In this document: positions 11,804 to 22,677 of the stretch, piece by piece
Layout: every line of letters starts with the position of its first letter
Numbering within the stretch: position 1 is the first letter of the stretch
Source: Nemertoderma westbladi
Lineage: Eukaryota > Xenacoelomorpha > Nemertodermatida > Nemertodermatidae
DNA: 64,000 bases
Direction of reading: 5' to 3'
NCBI GenBank assembly: GCA_032718475.1
Contig: JAUCBJ010009091.1
Coordinates: forward strand, 114,999-178,998
Made by a program: the position numbers and the translations under genes
The notes under the pieces: generated by a model
The model's input: only the letters and a program-made list of their open reading frames with translations
Databases searched by the model: none
Told to the model about the DNA's origin: nothing

Positions 11804-12425
11804 TCGGATGAGCATAAGGTCAAAGGATGGTATGCTTGAGCATGTGGACGACTTCTGTTACCTGGGATCATGGATCCGGAAGTCAGGTGAGGACCTTCGA
11901 ATACGTAAGGGAAAGGCATGGGCAGCCTTGAATAGGCTTTCCAGGATTTGGAAGTCACCGAGAATTAATCGGAAACTTAAGGTCCGATTATTTAGAGCAG
12001 CAGTAGTTCCAGTACTCCTCTACGGGAGTCCATGCTGGGCTCTAACTGCTGAGGACACCAAATCTCTGGATGGCACATTCACAAGAATGCTACGCCGGGT
12101 TCATTGTGTCAAGTACAATGCACACATCTCCAACCAGACACTATATAACATTGGAGGTGTCTCATTGGTTCCCCCAAGCTTGACACTAGAACAAAATCGC
12201 CTCCGCTTTGCAGGACATTGCTTTCGCCGTGAGGACCAGCCAGTGCATAATCTTGTACTTTGGCAGCCTCATGGAGTGAATAAGCATGGTGGACAGCCCA
12301 TGACTTTCTTGAGACGCATCTTAAAGGACACTGGCCTTAAAGATGCGGATGATCTAGCAAATGTCATGGGTGATAGGGAGTTGTGGCGGTGCAATTTTGT
12401 TGACAAGCCGGCACAGCATTCTTAA
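11778..12425 (+). pseudogene. LINE-A ORF2 part 3: C-terminal domain
   Basis: It continues part 2 in another frame: DDFCYLGSWIRKSGEDLRI, KLKVRLFRAAVVPVLLYG, SPCWALTAED, RRVHCVKYNAHISNQTLY, ending in ...DKPAQHS. The YGxxCWAL block is characteristic of the C-terminal domain of RTE-like LINEs and their host-annotated relatives. The separation from the RT frame is a mutation, not an intron: no consensus splice sites are needed, and copy 1 reads straight through. Confidence 0.85.
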
Positions 12426-12524
12426 AAATGCAGCTGCAATGCAGCATGCCGCTCCAAGTATGCACTGCAATATTGTTCCATAATTCTAAATAAAATGCTC
12501 CAGTAAAATGCAATATTTTTACTC

Positions 12525-13334
12525 TCGAATTTTTTCAACACTCGATATTTTTCAACACTCGATATTTTTCAACACTCAATATTTTTCAACACTCGATATT
12601 TTTCAACACTCAATATTTTTCAATACTCTAAATTTTTCAACGCTCGATATTTTTCAACACTCGATATTTTTCAACAGTCGATATTTTTCAACACTCGATA
12701 TTTTTCAACACTCGATATTTTTCAACAGTCGATATTTTTCAACACTCGATATTTTTCAACACTCGATATTTTTACTCTCGATATTTTTCAACACTCGATA
12801 TTTTTCAACACTCGATATTTTTTCTCTCGATATTTTTACTCTCGATATTTTTACTCTCGATATTTTTCAACACTCGATATTTTTCAACACTCGATATTTT
12901 TACTCTCGATATTTTTACTCTCGATATTTTTCAACACTCGATATTTTTCAACACTCGATATTTTTACTCTCGATATTTTTCAACACTCGATATTTTTACT
13001 CTCGATATTTTTCAACACTCGATATTTTTCAACACTCAATATTTTTACTCTCGATATTTTTCAACACTCGATATTTTTACTCTCGATATTTTTCAACACT
13101 CGATATTTTTACTCTCGATATTTTTCAACACTCGATATTTTCACTCTCGATATTTTTCAACACTCGATATTTTTCAACACTCGTTATTTTCGATATTTTT
13201 CATCTCGTGTTATTTTTACTCTCGATATTTTTTAATCACGTTAATTTTCAACACTCGTTATTTTTACTCTCGATATTTTTACTCTCGTTATTTTTACTCT
13301 CGATATTTTTCAAGACTCGATATTTTTCACCATT
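12525..13334 (+). repeat. CTCGATATTTTT minisatellite, right arm
   Basis: The same 17- and 13-bp units as at 7991-8440, now on the plus strand, about 50 units. CAACA-type units dominate the left half and ACT-type units alternate with them on the right. Confidence 0.9.
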
Positions 13335-13345
13335 ACCGGTTAACC

Positions 13346-14405
13346 TTACTCTTAATAATGAGAGGGTGGGTTGTGTGTGGAGCTTGCTCTAATGCACATG
13401 AACGTCAGACCGTAGTATCGGTCTGTGATATCATCATTATGCTATGCTATGAACGAGGAATTCTGTTAAGGTCGTTTCACGATCAATTTCGCGGTCTTCA
13501 GTTGGAGCTCTACAAACCAAATTTGTGTCCGGAAACCAACGTTTTTAATTTTGCGGTGACAGCGTTCTGAAATCACAGAGTTCTCACCGCAAAGTGTCCC
13601 TGTAAACCTTATGCTCATCACTGTTTGTAAAAATAAACCGTCTTGTGGAGGAGAAAATAACATAATTTTTAAAGAATTCATTTATTACCGAATTATTGTA
13701 AGATAAAAATAAACATTGCTCTTTATAACCCGGAAGGATATAAATTGTAGAATATAATTGCTCGGTTAACCAGTTATACTCCAAAATTTAGTGAAAATTC
13801 AGAGAAAGAACTTTTAAATCATTATGCACGAATGCAGTAGGCCTACGTACTCTAAGCACCCGACCTTCACTTCAGACATTCAACAGTGTATGAGTCGAAC
13901 AGTTACCAGTATGCTTTAGATTGGTAGCGGAATACTACTGGTAGTGTATTGGAATAGGATTTAAAAAAGTAGGAATTATTATACAGTAAATAACTGTCTA
14001 ATGTAATTATTGTACGGCACACAATGTTATATGCTGATTACAGATTAAAATCCTTAGATAGGTGCTAGCTGCCGTTGCCGAATACTGCTGTACATAGTAA
14101 TAGAGTGATAGATAACTTATAAGTAGAGTTAACTGGAAAGTATGTTCAATCTGCACAAAACCTATAGTAGCTAATAAGATAAAGAGAATGCAAATTAAAA
14201 TATCTATAGAAAGATTAAACAAAAATGTGATGAATTTATTAATTTCTAATTAGGGATCGTTTAATAGAATATTTTTTGTTTTTTTTAAGTGTTTTTTAAG
14301 TTGTTTGTTGGAGGAATCAGCGGAATAAGCCCAGAGTAACAATGGTCTAGTGTCCACATAGGCGTAGGTAATCAATCCTCTTCCTCGGGCATCCCAGCGA
14401 AGTCG
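13346..14405. other. Spacer, nothing recognised
   Basis: AT-rich with short ORFs only. GGTTAACCAGTTATACTCC at 13766 recalls the left tip of the foldback element and may be a further solo end. Confidence 0.35.
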
Positions 14406-14624
14406 CTAATGATCCTCCCGTATACCAGATCCGATTTTGACGATACTCCTGTCGAGTACGGCCTTTGGTAACATCCTAGCTTCTATATTACAAGCTAGGT
14501 CCATGGATTTTACTATCCGCTTTATCATAGCGTGTCGTTGTGTTTTCCTTTCTGGCATCGGCATCTTACAATCGCTCCGTTGTCGGCTGAAGACGTGTAG
14601 CACTCCATCTGGCACTTTCAAAGT
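14406..14624 (-). pseudogene. Unrecognised ORF, distal half
   Basis: A 70-residue open stretch containing VPDGVLHVFSRQRSDCKMP and IVKSMDLACNIEARMLPKAV. Its codon use is GC-richer than its surroundings. It joins the LINE-A copy 3 fragment at its left edge in minus-strand reading and may be the downstream part of the ORF at 16085-16660. No function can be assigned. Confidence 0.35.
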
Positions 14625-16074
14625 TAACTGCCAAATTTTGGTCTTTCTAGAGTTATTAAAAAGACCAACACTAGAAGCAGCATGTTCTAATGAACTGAGG
14701 AGCCATTGGGCTCCCTCTAGTGATACTGAGAATACTCCTAAGTCATCACCAAAGTCTAGATCAGTTAGGTACTTGCATTAGTTAGGCATGATTTCCTCGA
14801 CTTCTGGAGCCAGTAGGCAGAGTTATCATCACCCCATCATCATTATTACAATTATTATATACAATTATGAACAAGAATGGTGCAAGTGTGTCTCCCTGGA
14901 GGACGCCCCATAACACTTAAAATGGTTCTGTGTCACCATCAACAGTAGACCCAAATGTTGTCAAACCATCGTATACTGATCTGATTGCTACAATAATTCA
15001 TCATGAATCCCATATAATGAAATTATGCTGAACATATGTGAACGAGAGACTTAATCAAAGGCCTTGAAGAAGTCAACAAAGATAACAGCCAGATGCCTGT
15101 CTTTCTTTTTGATAACTCTTCAATTATCCTTCTAAGTGCCAAAATGGGCTCCAGGGTCCCACGACCTTTACGGAACCCATTCTGATTTCCACGGAGCAGT
15201 CTCTCAATGGGATCCCTGATGCGATTTAATATAATTCTATTGTATAGCTTTGCAGCAATCGAGATCAATGAGATTCCCCGAAAAGAACCAGAGTGTTAGG
15301 TTGCCCTTCTTGGGAACTGGCACCAACTTATTTGTTTTCATTTCTTGTGGGACTCTTGTTATTCGGTACATGTCTAATATGATGGGGTAGATGATCTTTA
15401 AACACTCAGGTATTTTAAAGACCTCAGGGGAACACCATCTACTCCACTGGCACGATTGGTCTTAATGCTCATTGCAGCAGCCTTCACTTCTGCAAAGGAG
15501 ATATCACCAATGGGGATATCTGGGAGTACAGACTCAGACACTTTTACTTCTATAAAGTTATCAGGCAATACCCTGTCATTATTGAGGAGCTTTTCAACGT
15601 GGGCCTTCCAACCATTGAGGCGATCGGCTGGTGATTCAGCCTTAACCTTGGCTGGCTTGGTTGGTTGGCATTTCCGACCAGTAAGCAAGTTGATCGATTT
15701 CCATGCCTGGGATGATTGCCTCCTGGTGTCAACATCATTGATGACATCAACCTGTTGGTTTATTAGCTCCTGTAGATTAACAGAGTACTGCCTGTTCTGG
15801 GACCTATATGCAACCTTAACAGCATTCTTGGCAGCTGTAGTCTGTTTGAGTCGGGACACTTTCTGCGCCTTATATATGTCATTTCGGCACTTTTGAATTT
15901 TGTTGTCAGTCCAAGGGGCCCTTTTCCTGTTTCGAGGGTATACATGTACTGTTTCTGCAGCTGCTAACTTAACTGCTTCTGTGAAGGCAGTATAGCCCTC
16001 ACAGTGATCTGCCGCCACAGAGGCAAGAACCTCATACCTGTTGCTCAGCTGTAGCGTGAAGCTGGATCTCACAC
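14625..16074 (-). pseudogene. LINE-A copy 3, middle fragment only
   Basis: It matches LINE-A copy 2 from the GTGTGAGATCCAGC block (10315) to the TTAACTTTGAAAGT block (11785), on the minus strand. The piece 15398-16072 is open and holds the pre-RT region (RKRAPWTDNKIQKCRND; SKSIKTNRASGVDGV-like). After a frameshift, 15023-15268 carries RNQNGFRKGRGTLEP-like fingers, and further degraded palm sequence reaches 14640. Both ends are internal to the LINE. That is unlike ordinary 5' truncation, which keeps the 3' end. Confidence 0.85.
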
Positions 16075-16084
16075 TATTACATTA

Positions 16085-16690
16085 TCACATTATATAGGAA
16101 AGAGCTTCCAGCTTCTCCTGTGTCGACTTGTTGGATTCGTCTACTACCATACTGTAGACGTCCGGTTTGACTAGTTTGGGTTCGTAAATCACAATCTCGC
16201 CCGCGTTCGGTCCACTCATCTTAAACGAGTGATATGGATTCATCAAGGGGACATCAATCCGCCTTCTTGATAATGCAGACTCTGGTTGTTTGGGCATCGC
16301 GCTAATATCGGCTCGGGGTTCTCTGGGTTCAAGCGCATCGCATACGAATCGCGTTGTCTTGCGCACGCATACATCCTCCACATTTATAGAACAGTTTATA
16401 AATGGAGAACGCTTCCTTAGTCTCTGGGTCCGCTCCTCAAGGCGTCTATAAAGGTGCATCCCCTCGAATTCGTCCCTAGCTGCAGGCAAGGGCTCACTAG
16501 CCGTCAAATATTGCAGCATGTGATATAATCTGCGTATCTCTGTGTCAGGGTTCCTCGCAAATGTCGCTGGTGTCGCACAACGCATCGTAGGGGTATAATG
16601 CATTAAACTCCGCGCGTAACTCCTCCGTTCTCTTATTATAAGCGTCTAGTCACTGTCGCGTAACGTTGGGTTCCTCCTTGGACTTTGCGA
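16085..16690 (-). pseudogene. Unrecognised ORF, proximal half, frameshifted
   Basis: An ATG near 16699 opens MAKLAKSKEEPNVTRQ, hits a TGA, and the frame continues to AEFNALYPYDALCDTSD. A shift then enters the 172-residue frame 16085-16603 with RRLYHMLQYLTASEPLP, GMHLYRRLEERTQRLRKRS, NAGEIVIYEPKLVKPDVYSM and EKLEALSY. It is GC-rich compared with its neighbours and runs into LINE-A copy 3. I do not recognise the family; a gag or another element protein is possible. Confidence 0.4.
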
Positions 16691-16699
16691 GCTTAGCCA

Positions 16700-17552
16700 T
16701 GATCCCGACTCATTCTTACCATGATCTCGACTCCAAACACGCAAAAGTTCTTGGCCCCATATCGGTTGAACGGTGCCTGGTGCTCCTGTTCCTGCGTGAA
16801 TCCCTGTCGTTGTTCTTTATGAATCCTCTCTGCCATTATATACGCGTATATCGGTTACATATCATTACGTTTATCCTATACCGTTGTGTTCTACTAGAGG
16901 AAGCACAAACAGAGGTTAGATGTGAGGGGACTTCGAGTTTTGTCGGCTTTTGGCTCAACTTTGCTCTAAAACCCCTATCCATTTGCCCAATATTTCGGGT
17001 TCTGTGTGATTTCGCACTGGCTCCTAATCCAAAAAATGTGCCAATAAAAAACAATTTCGGGCAAACTAGCCGTGAGTTTAAAATACTCACTTTTTATTCC
17101 CAAACTACTTTTCCAAAAAATAAAGCAGTCGAGAATTAGTTAAACTAAAAAATAATAGACACGACTTTAGAACAAGGCCGATTTTATTTTCTAAAAAATA
17201 TCATATCAGTAGGCTCGCAAGCCTTCCATCCGCTCTTGTCCCTCCCTAATTTTGGTTCCATCCGACCATATCCTGGAATCCGTCCACTGGAGAATCGTTT
17301 TCTTAAAAAATTCTAAATCCAAATGGATTATCTAAAATTTTTAAAATTGTCTCACTTGTGGGTTCCAAGAGGAATTCCATTCCTTCTGTACACACAATCC
17401 CGCTCCTATGTGATGCATAAGGGTACTACCCTCAATGTTCACATATAAAGACAATGGAATTCCACCACTGTTTCTAAACTACAGTGACTACAGGAATACA
17501 GTGTACAGGAATGCGGTAGGACTATGTGGCGACCAGTACGGGTCCCACATCT
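16700..17552. other. Spacer, possible BEL-2 3' end
   Basis: No coding motif. A 3' LTR of BEL-2 would be expected here, but I find no matching copy to the right of 23.6 kb. GGAATTCCATTCC and GGAATTCCACC occur near 17371 and 17456. Confidence 0.35.
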
Positions 17553-18721
17553 CTACTTACGAATGTTACGTGGTTTTGGTGGAGATTTGTAATCTCCTGT
17601 CTCGTTTCTAGTCTCTTCAAGGAGCACGAGACGCTGTACCGGTCTGTCTACAGTATGTCCGTCTATTGTCTGTACAGAAACAGTCCGTATTACACCACCA
17701 GATGTTGGGTGTGTGGCCAAAATGACTCCCATCAACCAAAACCGTCTTTCAAGTTGGTTTCCACCAATAATACGTGGTCACCATGCTTCAGAGAGCGGGT
17801 GGTGAGATACCAGTTGGTTCTGGCTGAAATAGAGGGCAAATAATACTTCTGCCATACTTCCCAAAACTTATTGGCTAAAAGCTGAGTGATTTTCCAAGCT
17901 TTGTTGCCGTAACTGTCATTGTCAATGGGTACAGAAATGGGCAACAGTGTCGTCAGCGCCTGCATAAGCAGGTGTGCTGGTGTCAAGGCAAACTGAGATT
18001 GGTTGTCGTCTGGAATCAAAGTGATGGGCCGAGTATTCAGAACCGCTCCGATCTCTATCAACAACGTAGTCAGTTGGTCGTCTGTCAGTATGCGTTGCGT
18101 AGGTATTACTTTCGCCATTGCCGTATTAATTGATCCAATCAATCTCTCCCAAACTCCGCCTCTCCACAGACTGTCGGAAGTGTTAAAGCTCCAGATAATC
18201 TTGTGAGGACATAGTTCATCGGAGTTTTGATTTTTGTCCAATTTCTTTATGGCTCTGGAAATTTCGTTCCTCGCACCCACAAAGTTGGTCCATTGGTCAC
18301 AATGGATGGAATTGACCAATCCACGTCTGGCTATAAATCGCCGTAAGGCTAGAATAAAGGCGTTGGTGGTTAGATCTGTTACGCGTTCAATATGGACAGC
18401 TCTACTGGCCATGCAGGTAAAGATCAGTCCCCAATGTCTAACCTGTACCCGTTCGCGTTTTGCGATTATGGGTCCAAAACAGTCTATCCCCATGTCAGTA
18501 AATGGGGGTCTAAATGCCTGTAACCTCGCTAGTGGTAGTTCACTCATTTCTTGGTGTCCTATCCTCGTGTGCACCTTCTTACAAATAATACAGTTACGTG
18601 TTACTGAACTCAATTCAAAAGCGTTGCTAGGTCTAATCAGTACAAACTTCAAGCGTAAATGTGATAAACAGACGTCGTCTAAGGTATAGAGTAAGCCCCA
18701 GCCCATCCTTGCTAGCATCAC
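17553..18721 (-). pseudogene. BEL-2 integrase
   Basis: Frame 17732-18721 holds NCIICKKVHTRIGHQEMSEL (zinc-binding remnant), PFTDMGIDCFGPI (first catalytic Asp), HCDQWTNFVGARNEI (second Asp; usual DNGTNF altered to DQWTNF) and GGVWERLIGSINTAM (catalytic Glu). It ends with the DUF5641-like tail KAWKITQLLANKFWEVWQKYYLP and NLKDGFG. After a frameshift the tail continues at 17553-17735 with MGVILATHPTSGGVIRTVSV and RPVQRLVLLEE, typical of BEL/Pao. The domain would insert cDNA into the genome. The altered residues and frameshift mean it is dead. Confidence 0.85.
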
Positions 18722-18765
18722 TAAAACTGTGAAGCTCTAGATCCGCAGGAAAGGTGGCCTGTAAA
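18690..18765 (-). pseudogene. BEL-2 RNase H stub
   Basis: The reading DLELHSFSDASKDGLGLTLY is the start of the BEL RNase H-like domain. It switches within a few residues to integrase sequence (RLKFVLIRPSNAFELSSVTR), so almost the whole RNase H/connection region is deleted. Confidence 0.65.
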
Positions 18766-18818
18766 TGAAAGTATACTCTGGGAATCGTATAATCCGGTAG
18801 GAGTGTTAGTTGATCCTC

Positions 18819-19759
18819 CTAGTCCCTCCATTGCTCGGCTAGCTTTTCTGGGATAGGATCGTCCCATTCCAGTCCGGCTTGCCAAATGCTGCGGAGTATG
18901 ATCCTAGCATGTAGGATCACTGGACTGATGAAACACAGTGGGTCATACAAACGACTCGTTGTAGATAAGCAGGTCCTCTTTGTGAGAGGTCTCGTCTGGT
19001 TGTTGGTCCTCACGCACACCTGTTGGGGTCCCAACTTAGTCCTAGGACTTTGGTCATAGGCAGAGGTTCTAGATCTAGATCTAGATCACCTCTGCTATGG
19101 TCCGTAGTGTCAAATGAATTCACCAGTTCGAAGTTATTGGAAGCGAATTTGGTGAGGTGGAATCCGCCCTCGGCAAGACAGTCTTGGAGTTGGTGTGCTA
19201 CGGTTGTAGCATGATCCAGAGTGTCACAACTCTTGAGGCCACCATCCATGTAAAAATCACGCTCCACTGTCCGAATCACGTCTGGGTCTTTGTCCCGTCA
19301 GTCTAGTACTGTCTGCTTTAAGGCATACATGGTACAGTTGGGGCTGTCCCGGGCCCCGAAAACTCTTACCTGCATTTGGTAAGTTTCTGGCGGAAGATCT
19401 AGAATTCCGTCCGGGTACCAAAGAAACCTCAAGCTGTCCCTGTACCGCTCCAAAGCTTTAACCTGGTGGAACATGGCCTCTACGTCACAGGTGAAGGCCA
19501 CCTTGCGTTGTCTGAAATGCATCAGGACTCCCATGAGGTAATTATTCATATTCGGCCCATCCATCAACTCACTGTTCATAGACATTCCTTGGTAAAGCAC
19601 GGCGCAGTCGTTGACTACACGCACTTTGCCAGGTTTGTCTGGATGTCGTACAAAGTGATGTGACAGGTAATATGTCTGATCTGTCATTACCTCAGGGTTT
19701 GTCATCCTGATCTCATATTCCTTTTGGAGATATGTCTGAAGTTCTGCATTGTATTGCAT
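18819..19759 (-). pseudogene. BEL-2 reverse transcriptase in three frames
   Basis: Frame 19298-19759: YYLSHHFVRHPDKPGKVRVV, NDCAVLYQGMSMNSELMDGP, AFTCDVEAMFHQVKALERYR (motif A) and LRFLWYPDG. Frame 19010-19279: the motif C region reads FYMDGGLKS where BEL elements carry YVDD, so the second catalytic aspartate is lost; then KVLGLSWDP. Frame 18819-19034: STTSRLYDPLCFISPVILHA, the conserved BEL thumb/connection. Motif order and wording are diagnostic of BEL/Pao RT. Confidence 0.9.
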
Positions 19760-19768
19760 TTGGGCCGT

Positions 19769-20995
19769 CTAGTCACGCAACAGGCACTGCCATATCGACA
19801 TAAGTCGTTTCAAGGCAAGCGGGTAGTTGTTGATGAGCTTAGGTTGTCCATGGCGCCACAACATCCCAACTTCGTAGTGGCCAGTCGCGGTCTGGCGAAT
19901 AGTATCCTTCATAATCTTTAGTGACCGTTTTTCCTGTTCTGACATAGCGGTCTCATAACTACCTGGTTCTGCTGAGTCCTGTTCCAACCACTTGATGGTT
20001 CTCTCGGTCAGCAATTTGTCAAGCGCTGCTTGCACTGCGCCATGGTCCTCGTCTATGTCGCCGTCCACAGCAGTGGCTAGTGTCAATGTGGCTGGTAGGC
20101 TCGCAAGCCTTCCAATGTCACTAGTCAGCATCGAAACGTCGTGAGGCGGTTCAACAACATTTTGATCTGTCAGTAGGCTCGCAAGCCTTCCAAGATCAGC
20201 GACTGGTGTCGAAGCTCTGTAGATAGGGTCAATGACCTTCGCATCTGTCAATTCTGCAGTCGATACTACCTGTTCCGCTGCAAGTAGCTGTAAGTTAGAG
20301 GTCTGTGTGGTCTCGTCTAAGTCTGTTACGTCGTTGTCTATAGCGACGTATGTCAGTCGTGTTACTGTCTGTACAGTGGGACCACAGGAATGTGAGGGAG
20401 AATTGGCTAAAGTAGTAGTTAATAGACTACATGTGCTTAAAACGACGTCCTCCTGGTCACTCACTTCTAGTGAATGCACAGGCGCTCTCGTATACCAACC
20501 TATGGGAATTCTATAAGCGTAAGCGTTGCCCGCTGTTACTACAGATGGGTGTGTCTCCCATACTTGATGCAAGCTGAACTGGTCTGTCCCAATCAACATC
20601 GTGATTGAGCTATAGTTAACGGGACATTCCAGTATTCCAAGATGTTGGAAATACTTACGGTCTTCCGGGGATTGTTCTGGCACAGGACCAAGTAGGTTAC
20701 TAAAGTCCTTGGTGGCAGCAAATATAAGGTTCCTTACCGGAAGTAATAAGCATTCTTTTCTGCTATGCTCCGCTTTGGAAAGAAGAGTATCTAGAGTTAG
20801 TTTGACCCTCGTAACGGGTATCGCTCTCTTACCACGCATGCTACTAACAGTATACTGAGCAGTCTTACCATGACTCATGTCAGTAACTACGTCGGCCACT
20901 TGAACATCAACTTAGCTGTGTGATGACGCAGAGTCCAAGATGGCATATATACACTTGCTCCCTCTGGTTCCGGTGATCTTAATGGAAATCATGCT
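19769..20995 (-). pseudogene. BEL-2 aspartic protease and protease-RT linker
   Basis: CIYAILDSASSHS at about 20925-20965 is the protease active-site block (LDSG changed to LDSA), followed by a stop. The 376-codon frame to 19769 continues with ITMLIGTDQFSLHQV, then a variable linker with two GRLASL repeats, and ends in SLKIMKDTIRQTATGHYEVG, NNYPLALKRLMS. These are the standard BEL blocks preceding RT. Confidence 0.8.
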
Positions 20996-21209
20996 GAAAC
21001 CCTTTAGCTGATTCTATGTAAGGAGTGTTGCAGATGGTTGTTCCACTTCCCCCGCATGCATGTAAAAGGTTTCGTCCTCTGTGTCGTCTTCGTCCGACAA
21101 ACCTGATTGGTCCACGTAATCTGTATAGAACGTACGGACTTCGCGCGGTGCGTGCTCTTTATAAAGCGTGTCACATCTTGCCACTTTATCGGGATATTTA
21201 TTGTCAAAA

Positions 21210-21668
21210 ATGCTTAGTCAGAGTGACTAGTAGTGTGGAGAAACGCGTCGTGGTTGTGTCCACACAGAGGACATATGTCATCAATTGGACAGTCCTTCCG
21301 GACATGTGCAGGCATGGTACATCTCCAGTAAGAGTCCAACGGGCGGATCTGAAGTCTTCTCTCCTACACTCCTAAATCCTTAAATGCGCGACATCCTCGT
21401 AGGTTGTGTCCGCCATATCTTCCACCGTTCCGTTCCGCTCACAAAACTGACATCCAACAAAATCTGCCGGCAACTGCTGTCGTGGATGTTTGTTGCCAAT
21501 AGGCATCAGAACCTTAGAGATATCCATTGGGGTAGCGTAGGTTACGGCCTTCGTGTTTATTGGAAGTTGTTTAGTCCGATTCGGTGCAGCGATTGTAATT
21601 CCTTCTGCCGCAATATGATAGTCTGTATAGTTGGACCGTGTCTCTACTACGGCCTCTCGCGAGATCAA
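21210..21668 (-). pseudogene. BEL-2 gag C-terminus with zinc knuckle
   Basis: Frame 21372-21668 ends gag, with GCQFCERNGTVEDMADTTYE. In another frame, 21220-21345 gives WRCTMPAHVRKDCPIDDICP and CGHNHDAFLH, Cys/His-rich nucleic-acid-binding knuckles. A frameshift separates the two parts. Confidence 0.65.
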
Positions 21669-21838
21669 TTGGTAAACATCGGTTAGTTTTAATAGTCCGA
21701 CAGCCTCTTCACGCTTCTACTCTATCCGGCGCCATTCTCGGCACAACTGATGGTGGAGTCGGCCGATGATCCAGATCAGAACTGTCGGCATACTCAAGTT
21801 GAGCGATAGACCGCAAAGTCCCTATAGTGTTCTTTATC

Positions 21839-22504
21839 TCATCCGCTACTCATAGAAGAGCAATGGGTTTCGAGATGGATTAACGCTCTACAGAGGCCTT
21901 CTATAATGGATTTAGCCATGGCAATGTTACTGCCGTATATGGAGAATAAACGGTCATACCCCAGCTCGAAAGCATTTGGAACACCAATGAAGGTCTCCGC
22001 TAACCTCTTTGGCTTACCTGATAGTACTTGGAGCAAGTAATTAAACTTCTCCATCGAGGTGAAGGCACACATAGCAATCTGGGACTCTACATAGTCTACC
22101 AGCGTACGCCAGTGTTTCGCATTGCCAGAGAACTTTGGCGGTTGTTGTGCCAGTAATCCGTGTCTGGCTGCAAACTTAGCGATCTTGCTAACCACGTCCA
22201 ACTGTCCGCGTCCTTGTCTGTCAATAGCGTCCAGTCGCTCCCGTCTGCGCATTGTTTGTCGATATGGATCGAAGTTAATGGGATCTTCTCCTCGAGGATT
22301 CGGAGTTTGTCGTGCTTCTGGTTGTCTATAAGGTGGTCTCTGTGGTCGAGGTTGTTCTAACTCCACGCTCGTTTGCAATCTATCTAAAGGTGGGGCTTCG
22401 AGCCGCTCTTCGATCTGAGCCAATCGGTCCGCTACAGGTCGCATTATCTCGGTGAGTTGTCTGGTGATAATCTCCTCAGCCGGATGCGACGTGGTGTATC
22501 TCAT
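21839..22504 (-). pseudogene. gag: BEL-2 gag, DUF1759-like domain
   Basis: A 221-codon frame with a Pro/Gln/Arg-rich N-terminal half and then QQPPKFSGNAKHWRTLVDYV, EKFNYLLQVLSGKPKRLAET and FELGYDRLFSIYGSNIAMAK. This is the same domain type as residues 785-955 of BEL-1 gag but clearly another lineage. It ends early at ...SSMSSG. Confidence 0.8.
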
Positions 22505-22677
22505 GGATGGTTGTCGATATAGGGGTTTGTCGATCTTTCCTCCCGTTTACAACATCGAGCCTCAAAGCGTTAGGCCTGGAGTTGGGCAATTTTCGCTTTG
22601 TCCTTCCTGCATTGTCTCTCTCCCTTGATAGCAACTTGTGCCATTTGCCGTTGCGCTTCTTCCTCGGCGACTTGTTG

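Larger units (their letters stand above)
8640..12470 (+). mobile_element. LINE-A copy 2, near full length
   Basis: APE-type non-LTR retrotransposon. A GC-richer leader (about 8640-9100) contains the near-repeats GGCCTGACCAGGCAGATG and GGCATGACCCAGCAGATG. It is followed by an endonuclease region, RT and C-terminal domain in three frames, ending in GCAGCTGCAATGCAGCATGC. No poly(A) tail is clear. The outer limits are approximate. Confidence 0.8.
7978..13345. mobile_element. Foldback-like composite element with minisatellite arms
   Basis: The left end GGTTAACCGGTTATATTG (7978) and the right end, read on the opposite strand, GGTTAACCGGTAATGGTG (13345) are inverted copies. Each continues directly into an array of the same minisatellite, in opposite orientations (7991-8440 and 12525-13334). 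The interior holds a near full-length LINE-A on the plus strand. Long inverted arms made of tandem repeats are the hallmark of Foldback-type elements, in Drosophila FB for example. No transposase and no convincing target duplication are visible, so mobility is inferred. Confidence 0.55.

Noticed and set aside
12508-13392. 294-codon plus ORF in the right minisatellite arm
   Set aside because: Same repeat translation. It is open only because the repeat lacks stops in that frame.
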